DNA of 64,000 bases from Asanoa ferruginea (GTDB lineage: Bacteria; Actinomycetota; Actinomycetes; Mycobacteriales; Micromonosporaceae): positions 2,170,001 to 2,234,000 of the forward strand of contig NZ_QUMQ01000001.1 of the NCBI RefSeq assembly GCF_003387075.1, given 5' to 3'. This document shows positions 1 to 8,915 of this stretch, piece after piece. Below the pieces are notes generated by a model. That model was not told the DNA's origin. It saw only the letters and a list, made by a program, of their open reading frames with translations, and did no database searches. The position numbers were made by a program, and so were the translations under genes. Position 1 is the stretch's first letter, and each line of letters opens with the position of its first letter.

Positions 1-314
1 TAGTCGCGTCGCTCGGCGTCGAGCTCGGCTTTCGTGTTGCCGCCGCCGCCCATGGTGCCGATGGCCATGCCGAGCATCGAGACGCCGAACAGACCACCGG
101 CGATGTAGGTGACCATGCCGCCGCCGCGGCCGGCGTAGAGGAATGCCATCGCGCCGACGCCACAGACCATCGGCAGCACCATGAGCAGCTGACCGATGCC
201 GCGCGGAAGCTGCTCAGGCAGCTCTGGCGGTGACTCGATCAGCACCTCACCACGCGGCATGGCGGGGCCAGGCCGACGCGGCGGTCGACGGAACAGGACG
301 GTACTCAACGCCAT
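1..314 (-). CDS. eccC: Type VII secretion FtsK/SpoIIIE ATPase EccC, N-terminal part (cut by window edge)
   Basis: Only the first 104 or so residues are inside the window. They show the typical EccC start: a basic Arg/Pro-rich stretch ([16 protein letters not shown]), then [15 protein letters not shown], then two hydrophobic membrane segments at about residues 45-60 and 68-85. EccC is the motor of the ESX membrane complex and drives WXG100 substrates across the inner membrane; its ATPase domains must lie outside the window. The ATG at 314 has a purine-rich GGGGAGGA directly before it; that spacing is short, so the TTG two codons downstream is a possible alternative start. The gene is divergent from eccD with a 123-bp gap. 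Confidence 0.88.
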   Translation of the reverse strand, partial: MALSTVLFRRPPRRPGPAMPRGEVLIESPPELPEQLPRGIGQLLMVLPMVCGVGAMAFLYAGRGGGMVTYIAGGLFGVSMLGMAIGTMGGGGNTKAELDAERRD

Positions 315-437
315 TCCTCCCCAGGGGCGGCGCGCACGGACCGGGTGGACACCGGACCGAGGCCATCGTATGTACTCTGCCGGAAGCGGTGGCGCCCGCG
401 ATACGCCCGGGTGCGACCTGTGGATAAGGAGGACCTC

Positions 438-1835
438 GTGGCGGGCACGATGACAGCGGGATCGAGCCGCGTGACGATCGTCGCGCCCAAGACCCGGGTC
501 GACCTTGCCCTACCGTCCGACGTGCCGCTCGCCGACGTGCTGCCGACGTTGCTGCGGTTCGCCGGTGACCGGCTCGCCGACGAGCCCGACGGCCGCTACG
601 GCTGGTCGCTGGCGCGACTGGCGGGTCCGGCACTCGACATCGCACAGTCGCCCGCCCAGCTCGAGATCCGTGACGGCGAGTTGCTCTACCTGCGCCCGCG
701 CGGCGGCGAAGAGCCCGAGCCGGTCTTCGATGACGTGGTCGACGCGATCGCCACCGCGACCCGGATGCGCCCTGGCCGCTGGTCAACCGCGACCAGCAAG
801 GCCTTCGGGCTCGGGCTCGGCGTCACCGCGCTGGTCGGAGGCGCCGTCGCCCTCGCGCTGACCGGCCCACCGCGCGGCGCTGCTCCGTACATCGCGCTGG
901 TCCTCGCTTTGATTCTGCTGGCCACCGCGGCGGTCGCCGCCCGCGGCTTCGGCGACCACCGCAATGGGTTGCTGTTGGCGATCGTGTCCATGGTGTACGC
1001 CGCCGTCGGCGGACTGACCCTCTTCGCACCCGACCGCGGTCTTGGCAAGCTCGCCGCTCCCGACCTGCTGGTCGGTGCCGCCGCCGTGCTGTTCGTCGCC
1101 GCGGTCGCCGGCAGCGTCGCGGTCGCGGCCTACGGCCAGGTGTTCCTCGCCGCCAGCGCCGGTGCTCTCGGGCTCGGCGTCGCGGCCGTCATCTGCATGG
1201 TCTTCGGCAGCACGCCGGCCGGCGCGGCCTCGGTCGTGCTCGCGCTCGCCCTGGTGCTGGTGCCAGCGATGCCGATGATGTCCTACCGGATGGCCGGGCT
1301 GCCGGTGCCGACCGTGCCATCCGGCACCGAAGACCTGCGCACCGACACCGAGACGGTCGACGGGGCCCGGGTGCTGCGCCTCGCCGAGCGCGCCGACGAC
1401 CTGCTCGCCGGGATGCTGGGCGCGGTGGGCCTGATCGCGGCCGGTGCTTCCATCGCGCTGATCAGCACCGGAGGGGCCGCGGGGTACGCGCTGTGCGGCG
1501 TGCTCGGCCTGTTCCTGTTCATGCGGGCGCGCTGGTTCATCTCGACCGCGCAACGGGTGCCGTTGCTCGGTGCCGGTGTGGTCGCGCTCGGGGCGCTGGC
1601 CGTCGGCGGCTTCGTGACCACGAGCATGGTCGGCCGGCTCACCCTGGTCGTCGCCGGGCTGCTGGTGGTGGCCGCGATCAGCGTCGGCGCCGGGCTCGGC
1701 GCGGGCCGACGCCGCTCGCCGATGCTCGGCCGCACCGTCGACATCCTGGAGATCCTGCTGATCCTCGGCATCCTGCCGCTGGTCGTGTGGGTGAGCGGCC
1801 TCTACGGCTGGATCCGGGCGATCCGCGAGGGCTAG
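438..1835 (+). CDS. eccD: Type VII secretion integral membrane protein EccD
   Basis: 465 aa. An N-terminal ubiquitin-like (YukD-type) cytosolic domain of about 90 residues (begins [20 protein letters not shown], ends with [13 protein letters not shown]) is followed by a long chain of hydrophobic segments, about eleven, ending at the C-terminus. This is the layout of EccD, which forms the channel-lining part of the ESX inner-membrane complex. The GTG start at 438 was chosen because AAGGAGG lies at 426-432 with normal spacing and because the upstream in-frame stretch to 345 has no EccD-like content. It ends 1 bp before the convergent stop of the gene at 1836. Length fits the family. Confidence 0.92.
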   Translation: MAGTMTAGSSRVTIVAPKTRVDLALPSDVPLADVLPTLLRFAGDRLADEPDGRYGWSLARLAGPALDIAQSPAQLEIRDGELLYLRPRGGEEPEPVFDDVVDAIATATRMRPGRWSTATSKAFGLGLGVTALVGGAVALALTGPPRGAAPYIALVLALILLATAAVAARGFGDHRNGLLLAIVSMVYAAVGGLTLFAPDRGLGKLAAPDLLVGAAAVLFVAAVAGSVAVAAYGQVFLAASAGALGLGVAAVICMVFGSTPAGAASVVLALALVLVPAMPMMSYRMAGLPVPTVPSGTEDLRTDTETVDGARVLRLAERADDLLAGMLGAVGLIAAGASIALISTGGAAGYALCGVLGLFLFMRARWFISTAQRVPLLGAGVVALGALAVGGFVTTSMVGRLTLVVAGLLVVAAISVGAGLGAGRRRSPMLGRTVDILEILLILGILPLVVWVSGLYGWIRAIREG

Positions 1836-2504
1836 CTAGAGCCGGCCTGGGACGCCGAACATCTGCTGCTCGATGTCGGTGGGTGACACCCAGGCCAGCC
1901 GGACCTGGCCGTCGCTGAGCAGCGCGACCGTGTCGTCGGGAAGGTTTTCCACCTCGGAGGCCGCCTCTGGGTCGACGCCGAGCCGGGCAGCGACGTAGAC
2001 CGCCTGCTGCGCCCACATCCGCTGCACCAGAGCCGCGTCGGCGACCGCGAGCGCGTCGGCCGCGGTGTCGGTGAGCTGCGCGGAGATGGTCAAGGTGGTC
2101 TGCCACGCGTCGCCGGGTTGTAGGTCGAAGACCCGCTGACCCTCGACGTCGTGGACGTGCAGCACCGGGTCACCGACCCGGGCGGCGATGTTGGGCCGGC
2201 CGCCGGTGACCACCCGCACGCGTTCGGGGTTGCCGACCGCGACCTCGCCGAGGCCGTGCCAGCGCCGCTCGTCGGAGGTGCGGACGAAGACCTGCGCGCC
2301 GAGTGCCAACGCGCGGAAGACGGTGATGCGGGCCAGCCACAGGCCGCCGATCAGCGCGATGCGGGTCGGCTGTGGACGGAACAGCCGCAGCAGCACGGCG
2401 TCGCCCTCGGCGCCGCGGCCGAGCAGCAGGCCGGTGTGCTCGGCGTTCATCCCGATGGCACCGGCCAACGCCGGCGACAGCGGCTGCCCGGCCCGGGTCA
2501 CCAC
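1836..2504 (-). CDS. Conserved type VII secretion locus protein of unknown function
   Basis: 222 aa, not assigned to a named Ecc family. It carries a hydrophobic strand-turn-helix (RIALIGGLWLARITVFRALA) that resembles the core of a P-loop domain but has no Walker A lysine, followed by a mixed alpha/beta region and an acidic, Trp-containing tail. The GTG start at 2504 overlaps the stop of eccE (translational coupling; a second GTG lies at 2501), so the two proteins are made together and it probably acts with the EccE membrane subunit. It could be a degenerate relative of an EccC ATPase domain, but that is inference. A profile search against EccC and EccE families would decide. Confidence 0.7.
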   Translation of the reverse strand: MVTRAGQPLSPALAGAIGMNAEHTGLLLGRGAEGDAVLLRLFRPQPTRIALIGGLWLARITVFRALALGAQVFVRTSDERRWHGLGEVAVGNPERVRVVTGGRPNIAARVGDPVLHVHDVEGQRVFDLQPGDAWQTTLTISAQLTDTAADALAVADAALVQRMWAQQAVYVAARLGVDPEAASEVENLPDDTVALLSDGQVRLAWVSPTDIEQQMFGVPGRL

Positions 2505-3628
2505 GGGCCACCGCCGGTCGGCGCGGTGGCGTAGGCGGCTGGGCCCTGCAAGCCGTCGAGCCGGCGGAGCTTGAGGCCGAGGTGGCCGGCGCGGCCGGCC
2601 AGGGTGCGGGCCGCTTCTGGCAGCCGGGCCGCGGGTGCCGCCATCCGCACCACGGTGCGGGCCAGGACCGGACCGCCGCTGGGCTGCGCCGACACCCGGG
2701 CGTCGTCGCGCCGGGCGATCGTGGGGCGCATCTCGACGGAAAGCACGACCTGGGCGGCCGGTGAACGCAGCAACGACGACAGCGGCGCCTCGCGCGGTGG
2801 CAGGCCGTGCACCTCGAACGCCAGATGGTGCAGGCCGCCGGCGTAGAACGTGGTCCAGTCTTCGGCCGGGGCGCCCGCGTCCTGCGGCATCGCCTCGACG
2901 CCCGCGCAGAGCCGCACGGCGGCCGCGAGCTGCTGCGGGCCGAGGATCTCGGTCACGATGCCGGCGCTGTTGAGCGCCTTGCTGACCCGGCCGACGGCCG
3001 CCGCGACCGCGCGGTGCACGCCGTCGACACCACCGCCGCGCCGGTGCGCGGCGACGGCCGCGTCGGTCACGTCGAGGCGGACGGCGACCCAGTCGCGCTG
3101 GTCGATCGGTGCCGGGCCCGGTGGGAGCAGGTCGGCGGCGAGCTGGTGGTAGGACGCGACGCTGGGGACCTGGCTGGGCAACAGATGGTGTGGCGACGGG
3201 GCGGCCCAGCTCACCACCTGTAGCCCGCTGAGCGGCAGGGTGGCGTCATCGAGCAGCTCCGCGAGGCGGGTGACCGGGACCGCGACGCCCCGGGTGCCGG
3301 AGACGCCGAGGGCGGGCGCGACCGCTACGGCGGCGTACCAACCGCCCTCGTCACAGCCGACGCCGACGCTGGTGCCGCGGTCGTCGTACCCGTTGATGGA
3401 ATGGCTCTGGAGCACGTGCCCGGTGCGGCGACGACGGCGCCAACGCCGGCGGGTGCGGGCATTGTCTGTCCACCATCGACCGTCGCGGCGCGCGTAGACG
3501 AACCCGCCCACGACGACGGCCGCCGCGGCGGCGGCGCCGAGCCCGATGGGCGAACCGCTGAACGCGGCCAGAGCGATGGCGACAATCGCGACCTCGGCGA
3601 CAACCAGTCGCCACACAGCCGTTCGCAT
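2498..3628 (-). CDS. eccE: Type VII secretion protein EccE
   Basis: 376 aa. Two transmembrane helices sit at the N-terminus (about residues 5-22 and 25-43), followed by a basic linker RRRWRRRRRTG and a soluble domain. This is the EccE arrangement: two membrane passes and a cytosolic/periplasmic domain at the edge of the ESX complex. The ATG at 3628 has GGAGGAGG six bases upstream and directly precedes the first membrane helix; the reading frame is open far upstream but without any EccE-like sequence. It is divergent from eccB (108-bp gap) and overlaps the next gene downstream by 7 bp. Confidence 0.85.
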   Translation of the reverse strand: MRTAVWRLVVAEVAIVAIALAAFSGSPIGLGAAAAAAVVVGGFVYARRDGRWWTDNARTRRRWRRRRRTGHVLQSHSINGYDDRGTSVGVGCDEGGWYAAVAVAPALGVSGTRGVAVPVTRLAELLDDATLPLSGLQVVSWAAPSPHHLLPSQVPSVASYHQLAADLLPPGPAPIDQRDWVAVRLDVTDAAVAAHRRGGGVDGVHRAVAAAVGRVSKALNSAGIVTEILGPQQLAAAVRLCAGVEAMPQDAGAPAEDWTTFYAGGLHHLAFEVHGLPPREAPLSSLLRSPAAQVVLSVEMRPTIARRDDARVSAQPSGGPVLARTVVRMAAPAARLPEAARTLAGRAGHLGLKLRRLDGLQGPAAYATAPTGGGPW

Positions 3629-3736
3629 GCGCGTCCTCCTCCCCAGGGGCACGGCGGGGACAGCGTACGACGAGTCACCTATCGTAGGGTGGCCGCGTCG
3701 CGGAAAGCGGCCGCACGATGCCGGGGGAGGGTCGTC

Positions 3737-5155
3737 ATGCGCAGCCGTCAGGAGCAGGTGCAGGCGCACCGCTTCATCACCCGGCGGATCATCTCCGGCC
3801 TGCTCACCGGCGAGCCGGAGACCAACGATCTGCCCATGCGGCGGTTCGGGTTGGCGCTGTTCGGCAGCATCATGGTGGCCGCGATCGTGTTCGCGATCGT
3901 CGGCGTGATCGGTCTGATCAACCCCGGTGGCGGCAAGCCGACAACCGGCGAGCTGATCATCATGCGCGAGACCGGCGCCCGCTACGTGCTCGTCGAGAAC
4001 ACGCTGCACCCGGTGCTCAACTGGACTTCCGCGCTGCTCTACTCGGGTGCCGAGGCGCCGGCCAGCCGGCAGATGTCGCGCGACTCGCTGTCGGCCTATT
4101 CGGTGGGTGAGCCGATCGGCATCCCCGGCGCGCCCGACCCACCGCCCGACCGCGCCTCTCTGCTCCGCCTGCCGTGGAGTGTCTGCAGCCTGCCACCGCC
4201 CAACAACAGTGCCGGCGCGACGAAGACCATGGTGTTCGTCGGTCGCGAACCGGCCGGCGGCGAGCCGGTCGGCGCCGACGCGGCATTGCTGGTCACCACG
4301 CCGGAAGACGCGAGCGGTCCCGCTGCGACCTATGTGGTCTTCGGCGACCGTCGCTACGAGATCAACGACGAGACCGCGCTCACCGCGCTGGAGCTTGCCG
4401 CCGTCACTCCGGTGACGGTCGGGAAGGCCCTGCTCAACGGCATTACCAGCGGCCCTCCACTGAAGCAGCCACCGATCCCCGACAAGGGGCAGACCAGCGA
4501 CAAACGCGTTGGCGGCGAAGAAGGCAAGAACGGCAAGGTCTACAAAAACGGGCAGCAGCGGTACGTGCTGACGAACGGCGGACTGGTGACCATCGGTTCC
4601 GTGTCGGCCAAGCTGCTGCTCGCCGACGATCCCAAGGAGATCGAGATCTCCGCGGCCGACGCGGCCGAGGCGCTGATTCGCAACACCACGGTCGAGCCGA
4701 AGGGTTTCCCGCACGACCTGCCGGAGATCCCGGCGACGCAGGCCGCCGACCCGATGCTGTGCGCGGTGCACAACGGCAGCGACGGCGACGTCTCCGCGCA
4801 GGTGCACCGCTATCCGGGCGGGCCGGGCCCGCTTCCCGACGGCGGCAGCCCCGCGGGTGGTGCCGGGCCCGACGGCGTCGGGGTGGCCGACCGGGTGATC
4901 GTGCCGAGCGGCAAGGGTGCGCTGGTCCGGGTCGAGCCGGCGCCGGGTGTGCAGTCCGACACGACGGTCTATCTGATCACCGATCAGGGCTACAAGTTCC
5001 CGTTGCGCAGTGAGGGACAGGCTGACGCGGTGGTCGCGCTCGGGTATGGCGGTGTCGAGCCGCTGCCGGTGCCGTCGAACCTGCTCGCGCTGGTGCCGAA
5101 TGGGCCGTTGCTCGACCCGGTTGCCGCGCGGAATTTCGTTCGGCCGAGCGGCTGA
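3737..5155 (+). CDS. eccB: Type VII secretion protein EccB
   Basis: 472 aa. It opens with the family hallmark MRSRQEQVQAHRFITRRII, then a cytosolic segment, one transmembrane helix at about residues 36-58, and a large extracytoplasmic repeat domain with Cys residues (for example WSVCSLPP and PMLCAVHNG) as in other EccB proteins. EccB forms the periplasmic part of the ESX translocon. The start is supported by GGGGGAGG at 3723-3730. Length matches the family (about 450-500). The putative substrate pair follows 135 bp downstream on the same strand, with a possible -10 element (TAGTCT) in that gap. Confidence 0.93.
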   Translation: MRSRQEQVQAHRFITRRIISGLLTGEPETNDLPMRRFGLALFGSIMVAAIVFAIVGVIGLINPGGGKPTTGELIIMRETGARYVLVENTLHPVLNWTSALLYSGAEAPASRQMSRDSLSAYSVGEPIGIPGAPDPPPDRASLLRLPWSVCSLPPPNNSAGATKTMVFVGREPAGGEPVGADAALLVTTPEDASGPAATYVVFGDRRYEINDETALTALELAAVTPVTVGKALLNGITSGPPLKQPPIPDKGQTSDKRVGGEEGKNGKVYKNGQQRYVLTNGGLVTIGSVSAKLLLADDPKEIEISAADAAEALIRNTTVEPKGFPHDLPEIPATQAADPMLCAVHNGSDGDVSAQVHRYPGGPGPLPDGGSPAGGAGPDGVGVADRVIVPSGKGALVRVEPAPGVQSDTTVYLITDQGYKFPLRSEGQADAVVALGYGGVEPLPVPSNLLALVPNGPLLDPVAARNFVRPSG

Positions 5156-5290
5156 CTGGCCAATCCTGCCCGGCGCGGGTCGAAAAGTGTCGCTCCCTAC
5201 CGCTAGTCTCGACTGTGGACGACGTGAAGTGAGCAAGCAACCGGTGACTCCGGCATTCGGGGCCACCCAGACGAGACTGGACATCTGTCG

Positions 5291-5653
5291 ATGGGGAACG
5301 AACAGACCAAGGTCGATATTCTCTCGCTGGAAGACTTCCGTCGAGCGCTCGACGCCCGCCTGACCGAGGCCGAGTCGCTGCTCAAGACGGTGACCGGCTC
5401 GGCCGCGGCGCGGCCACCGCTCGGCGCGTTCGCAGACGCCACCCGGATCCGCGACCAACACCACACCCGGCAGAACGATCAGGCCACCCGCGTGCGGCGG
5501 CTGATCGACGCGATCCGGGCCGCCCAGTCGGCGACCGACACGATCATCAGCAACTACCGCACGACCGAGCAGCGCAACGCCGCCAACTCGGCAGACATCG
5601 CCAACGTCCTCGGCGGCGTCACGAAGGCACTGGGGGGTTCGAGCAATGGCTGA
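5291..5653 (+). CDS. Small helical type VII secretion-associated protein, possible WXG100 partner
   Basis: 120 aa, predicted mostly alpha-helical from its heptad-like pattern of Ala, Leu, Arg and Asp, with no signal peptide and no membrane segment. I see no WXG motif in it. It overlaps the next gene by 8 bp, and that gene does carry a WXG100-type domain, so the pair looks like the usual heterodimer of a type VII substrate and its partner or chaperone. The ribosome-binding site is weak. The role is inferred from position and size; the family is not one I can name. Confidence 0.65.
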   Translation: MGNEQTKVDILSLEDFRRALDARLTEAESLLKTVTGSAAARPPLGAFADATRIRDQHHTRQNDQATRVRRLIDAIRAAQSATDTIISNYRTTEQRNAANSADIANVLGGVTKALGGSSNG

Positions 5654-7064
5654 CGGGGGCCGTTACGCGGGGATGAGCCACCGCGAGCTCTACGACCAGT
5701 TGTTCGCCGGCAAGCCGAGCGACGTCGAAAACACGATCGCGGCCTGGAAGTCGGCCGAGCGCCAGGCCGACACCCTCGCCGGCGCCGTCGACCGCGACCT
5801 CGACCGGGTCATCGCCGGCTGGGAAGGCACCGCCGGCACCGAGTTCCGCGACCGGATCGGCAAGATCTCCGGCTACTCGCGCGACCTGTCGGGCAACTTC
5901 CTCGCGACGCACAGCGGCCTGAGCCAGATGAGCGCCGCACTGGCCGACGCGCAGTCCAAGGCCGAGACGCCCGAGGAGCACGACGACAACGACAAGCTGG
6001 TCAGCGGCGCCCTCGACGGCGCGGCCAAGGGCGCGATGCTCGGCCCCGTCGGCGCCGCTGGCGGTGCCCTGATCGGCGGCATCTTCGGCCACAACCAGGA
6101 CGAGGAAGAGAAAGAGCGGGCCCGCGAGCGGATGGCGGCGCTCGTCGCCGGCGTGGCGGCCAACTACGAGATGGCTGACACCAGCGACTGGCGCCCGTTC
6201 CAGCCGCCGCCGCCCGGCCTGCCCGAAGGCGACCCCAACCTGCGCTCCGACCCGTCGAGTGGTCCGCATGTCGGCCGGCCGTCCGTCGACCCGGGCACCG
6301 GCCCGGGCGGTTCGGCCCGCACCGGCACGATCGACAACCCGGCACACGTGTCGGCCGACCCGGGCATCACCGGCGGCCCGGCGACGACAGGCAACGGCAC
6401 GGTCGGCAACGGCACCCACGTCGGCACGCAACTCTCCGGCAGCGGCGACGGCGCCCTGGCGGCCGGCGCGATGGCGGTCGGTGCGGCCGGCGCGCTGACC
6501 CAGATCGGCGGCACGCCCGGCCCATCCGGCCTCGGCGGCACCAGCCTGACGTCCGGCAACCTGCCACCGGGCGGGGTGCTCGGCCAGACCGGCAGCGGCA
6601 CGGGCGCCAAGCCGCCCACAACCGGCACCAACGCGACCACGCGCACGGTCAACATGACCAACGGGAGCGGCACCTCAACAGCATCCGCGACGGGCAAGGG
6701 CGCCAGCCCGACGAAGGGCGCCCCCGGGGCCGGCCAGTCGGGGCAGGGCCCACGCGGCGGCAGTGGCAACACGTCGACGGCCAACGCCAACGGCAAGTCG
6801 GCGGCTGGTCGCGGCGGGGCCAAGTCGGGCACCGGCACGGCCGGGTCCGGTCGTGAGGGTGGCAACCGCGGTGGCCGGCCGGCGATCGACGGCGAGGGCC
6901 GCAACACGACCTCGTCGGCGGCCCGCTCGCAGGCCGCGGCGGGTGCCCGCAGCAACGGCCCGGAAGAAGACGAGAACGACGAGCACAGCACCTGGTTGAC
7001 GGAAGACGACCTGGTCTGGCGCGACGCCGACGACGTCCCACCCCCGGTCCTCGGCGGCGTCTGA
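5646..7064 (+). CDS. WXG100-domain protein with glycine-rich tail, probable type VII secretion substrate
   Basis: 472 aa. Residues 1-105 look like a WXG100/PPE-type helical hairpin with Trp-Glu-Gly at 59-61. Residues 115-140 form a glycine-zipper-like hydrophobic stretch (GAMLGPVGAAGGALIGGIFG) followed by a charged segment. Residues 180-440 are low-complexity Gly/Thr/Pro/Asn repeats, and the C-terminus ends with an acidic Trp-containing motif (STWLTEDDLVW) that I recall from actinobacterial WXG100-domain substrates. It overlaps the preceding small gene and closes the ESX block, which fits an exported effector or surface protein. What the glycine-rich region binds, and whether the hydrophobic stretch inserts in a membrane, cannot be told from sequence. 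Confidence 0.75.
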   Translation: MADGGRYAGMSHRELYDQLFAGKPSDVENTIAAWKSAERQADTLAGAVDRDLDRVIAGWEGTAGTEFRDRIGKISGYSRDLSGNFLATHSGLSQMSAALADAQSKAETPEEHDDNDKLVSGALDGAAKGAMLGPVGAAGGALIGGIFGHNQDEEEKERARERMAALVAGVAANYEMADTSDWRPFQPPPPGLPEGDPNLRSDPSSGPHVGRPSVDPGTGPGGSARTGTIDNPAHVSADPGITGGPATTGNGTVGNGTHVGTQLSGSGDGALAAGAMAVGAAGALTQIGGTPGPSGLGGTSLTSGNLPPGGVLGQTGSGTGAKPPTTGTNATTRTVNMTNGSGTSTASATGKGASPTKGAPGAGQSGQGPRGGSGNTSTANANGKSAAGRGGAKSGTGTAGSGREGGNRGGRPAIDGEGRNTTSSAARSQAAAGARSNGPEEDENDEHSTWLTEDDLVWRDADDVPPPVLGGV

Positions 7065-7239
7065 GCCGCCTGGTTCTATCGCTTTGAGCTCTCGCCCCAC
7101 GGCGGCCGTGCCGCCGCGGGCGGGCGGCTCCAGCGTGCGCAACGTTTCACCGCAGCCTGCGGATCCATGAGGTCGAAAGGCATGTGGTCCGGCCGCGTGG
7201 CGCGGTGCGGAGGGTATGGCCGGCTGAAGGCCTACGTAG

Positions 7240-7530
7240 CTTCGCTTCACGGACCCGGCGGAGGCCGCCTTGGCGGCCCGAGGCCGACCTGGCTCGCTCC
7301 GCGGACCCACGACGAACCGGCTGACGCCGCCTTTGCCGGCGCGAGGGCCGACCTGGACCGCTTCACGGACCCACGACGAACCGGCCGACGCCGCCTTTGC
7401 CGGCGCGAGGGCCGACCTGGACCGCTTCACGAACCCACGACGAACCGGCCGACGCCACCTTCGCGGCCCGAGGGCCGACCTGGACCGCTTCACGAACCCA
7501 CGACAAACCGGCCGAGGCCGCCTTGGCGGT
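7240..7530. repeat. Tandem repeat array, period 63-64 bp, four to five copies
   Basis: The segment GCCGACCTGG recurs at 7283, 7347, 7411 and 7474, with the surrounding 60 or so bases repeated at high identity and a partial copy before 7283. Each unit contains a conserved half (ACCGCTTCAC, ACCCACGACGAACCGGCC) and a variable, partly palindromic half such as GCCGCCTTGGCGGC. It lies in the 596-bp gap 7065-7660 between the ESX block and the ligase; I see no credible gene in that gap. Confidence 0.85.
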
Positions 7531-7660
7531 CGGGGGCGGCGCGGCTCAGCCGCGTCTGCCGGGGGCGGTGTCCGCGGTCGGCGCGCCCGACGGCTCGGCG
7601 ACACCGGCCGTGTCGGGCGACCGGGGTCTTCTTGTCGGTCCGGCGCGAGAGGATGCAGGG

Positions 7661-8785
7661 GTGCAGTTGCCCGTCATGCCGCCGGTGCAGCCGATGTTGG
7701 CCAAGTCGGTTGCTGAGATTCCTGATGATCGGTTCTATGAGCCCAAGTGGGATGGGTTCCGGTCGATCGTGTTCCGCGACGGTGACGAGGTCGAGATCGG
7801 CAGTCGCAATGAGCGGCCGATGACCCGCTATTTTCCGGAGATCGTCGCGGCGGTGCGGGAGAGCCTGCCCGAACGGTGCGTCGTCGACGGCGAGATCGTC
7901 ATCGCCAGCACCGACACGCAGGGGCTCGACTTCGGCGCCTTGCAGCTTCGGCTGCATCCGGCCGCGAGTCGGGTCAATCTGTTGGCGGAGCGTACCCCGG
8001 CTAGTTTCATCGCCTTTGATCTGTTGGCTTTGGGCGACGACGACTTCACCGGGCGGCCGTTTCGGGAGCGGCGGGCCGCCTTGGAGCGGGCGCTTCGCGA
8101 CGCGCGGCCGCCGGTGCATCTCACGCCGATCACCACCGACCAGCGGGTGGCGCGGCAGTGGTTCGACCTTTTCGAGGGTGCGGGGCTCGATGGGTTGATC
8201 GCCAAAAGTGGGTTGGAGACCTATCAGCCCAACAAGCGGGTGATGGCCAAGATCAAGCATGAGCGGACCGCTGACTGTGTGGTTGCCGGTTACCGGCCGC
8301 ACAAGACGGAGCCGGAAGCTATCGGGTCGTTGCTGCTCGGGCTCTACGACGACCCGGCCAACTCGGTGCTTCCGGCGGCTTACCGGGAATACAGCGGTGG
8401 GTCCAACCTCAGCTCCGTCGGGGTGATCGGCGCGTTTCCGATGGCCCGACGCAAGGAGCTCTTCGTCGAGTTGCAGCCGCTGGTCACCGACTTCGCCAGC
8501 CATCCGTGGAACTGGGCCGCCGCGTTCGAGAACGTCGCCGAGAACCGGCGCGAAGCCAGTCGGTGGAACCCTGAGAAAGACCTGTCGTTCGTGCCGCTGC
8601 GGCCGGAGCGGGTGGTCGAGGTGAGATACGACCACCTAGAGGGGCACCGCTTCCGGCACACCGCCCAGTTTGTGCGGTGGCGGCCCGACCGCGACCCGGA
8701 ATCGTGCGGATATGACCAGCTCGACCAGCCGGTTCGCTTCGATGTGGCCGATGTTCTTGCTGGCCGCATCGCACCGGAGGCGTAG
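7661..8785 (+). CDS. ligC: ATP-dependent DNA ligase, LigC-like
   Basis: 374 aa. The adenylation motif EPKWDGFRS places the active-site lysine at residue 29; further nucleotidyltransferase motifs follow (VVDGEIV, FIAFDLLALG, EGLIAK-like DGLIAKSG, and VMAKIKHERT), then an OB-fold domain to the end. This is the compact LigC arrangement of actinobacteria, used in repair (for example base excision or end joining) rather than replication. The GTG at 7661 is taken as start; ATG at 7676 is an equally good choice. There is no polymerase or nuclease domain and no Ku or LigD partner next to it. Confidence 0.88.
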   Translation: MQLPVMPPVQPMLAKSVAEIPDDRFYEPKWDGFRSIVFRDGDEVEIGSRNERPMTRYFPEIVAAVRESLPERCVVDGEIVIASTDTQGLDFGALQLRLHPAASRVNLLAERTPASFIAFDLLALGDDDFTGRPFRERRAALERALRDARPPVHLTPITTDQRVARQWFDLFEGAGLDGLIAKSGLETYQPNKRVMAKIKHERTADCVVAGYRPHKTEPEAIGSLLLGLYDDPANSVLPAAYREYSGGSNLSSVGVIGAFPMARRKELFVELQPLVTDFASHPWNWAAAFENVAENRREASRWNPEKDLSFVPLRPERVVEVRYDHLEGHRFRHTAQFVRWRPDRDPESCGYDQLDQPVRFDVADVLAGRIAPEA

Positions 8786-8836
8786 CCACCCCTGGCGGCG
8801 GTGGGGTTACCCCGACCCTGAGTAGTAGGCCAGTGC

Positions 8837-8901
8837 AAACCCCCGAGACGATTCGCGGGTTTGGCCAGGGCGTCTCCCGATGTCGGGAAAACGCCCTGGC
8901 C
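8837..8901 (+). terminator. Two consecutive hairpins after the ligase gene
   Basis: The first (8837-8862) pairs AAACCC with GGGTTT around a short loop. The second (8863-8901) has perfect 11-bp arms GGCCAGGGCGT / ACGCCCTGGCC with a nested stem CCCGA/TCGGG in its loop. No U-run follows, as is usual in high-GC actinobacteria. The second ends only 14 bp before the next start codon, so it could also act as a leader structure for that gene. Confidence 0.6.
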
Positions 8902-8915
8902 GGAAGCCTTGAGGC

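Noticed and set aside
2498-5464. A single 988-codon minus-strand gene
   Set aside because: Only the 376-aa eccE part is real; the upstream part is antisense to eccB.
7250-7550. CRISPR array
   Set aside because: The repeats are longer (63-64 bp), lack unique spacers, vary within the unit, and no cas gene is nearby.
6675-7604. Long minus-strand reading frame across the repeat array
   Set aside because: It overlaps the WXG100 gene and the repeats, has Arg/Pro/Ala-rich content without a domain, and reflects GC skew.
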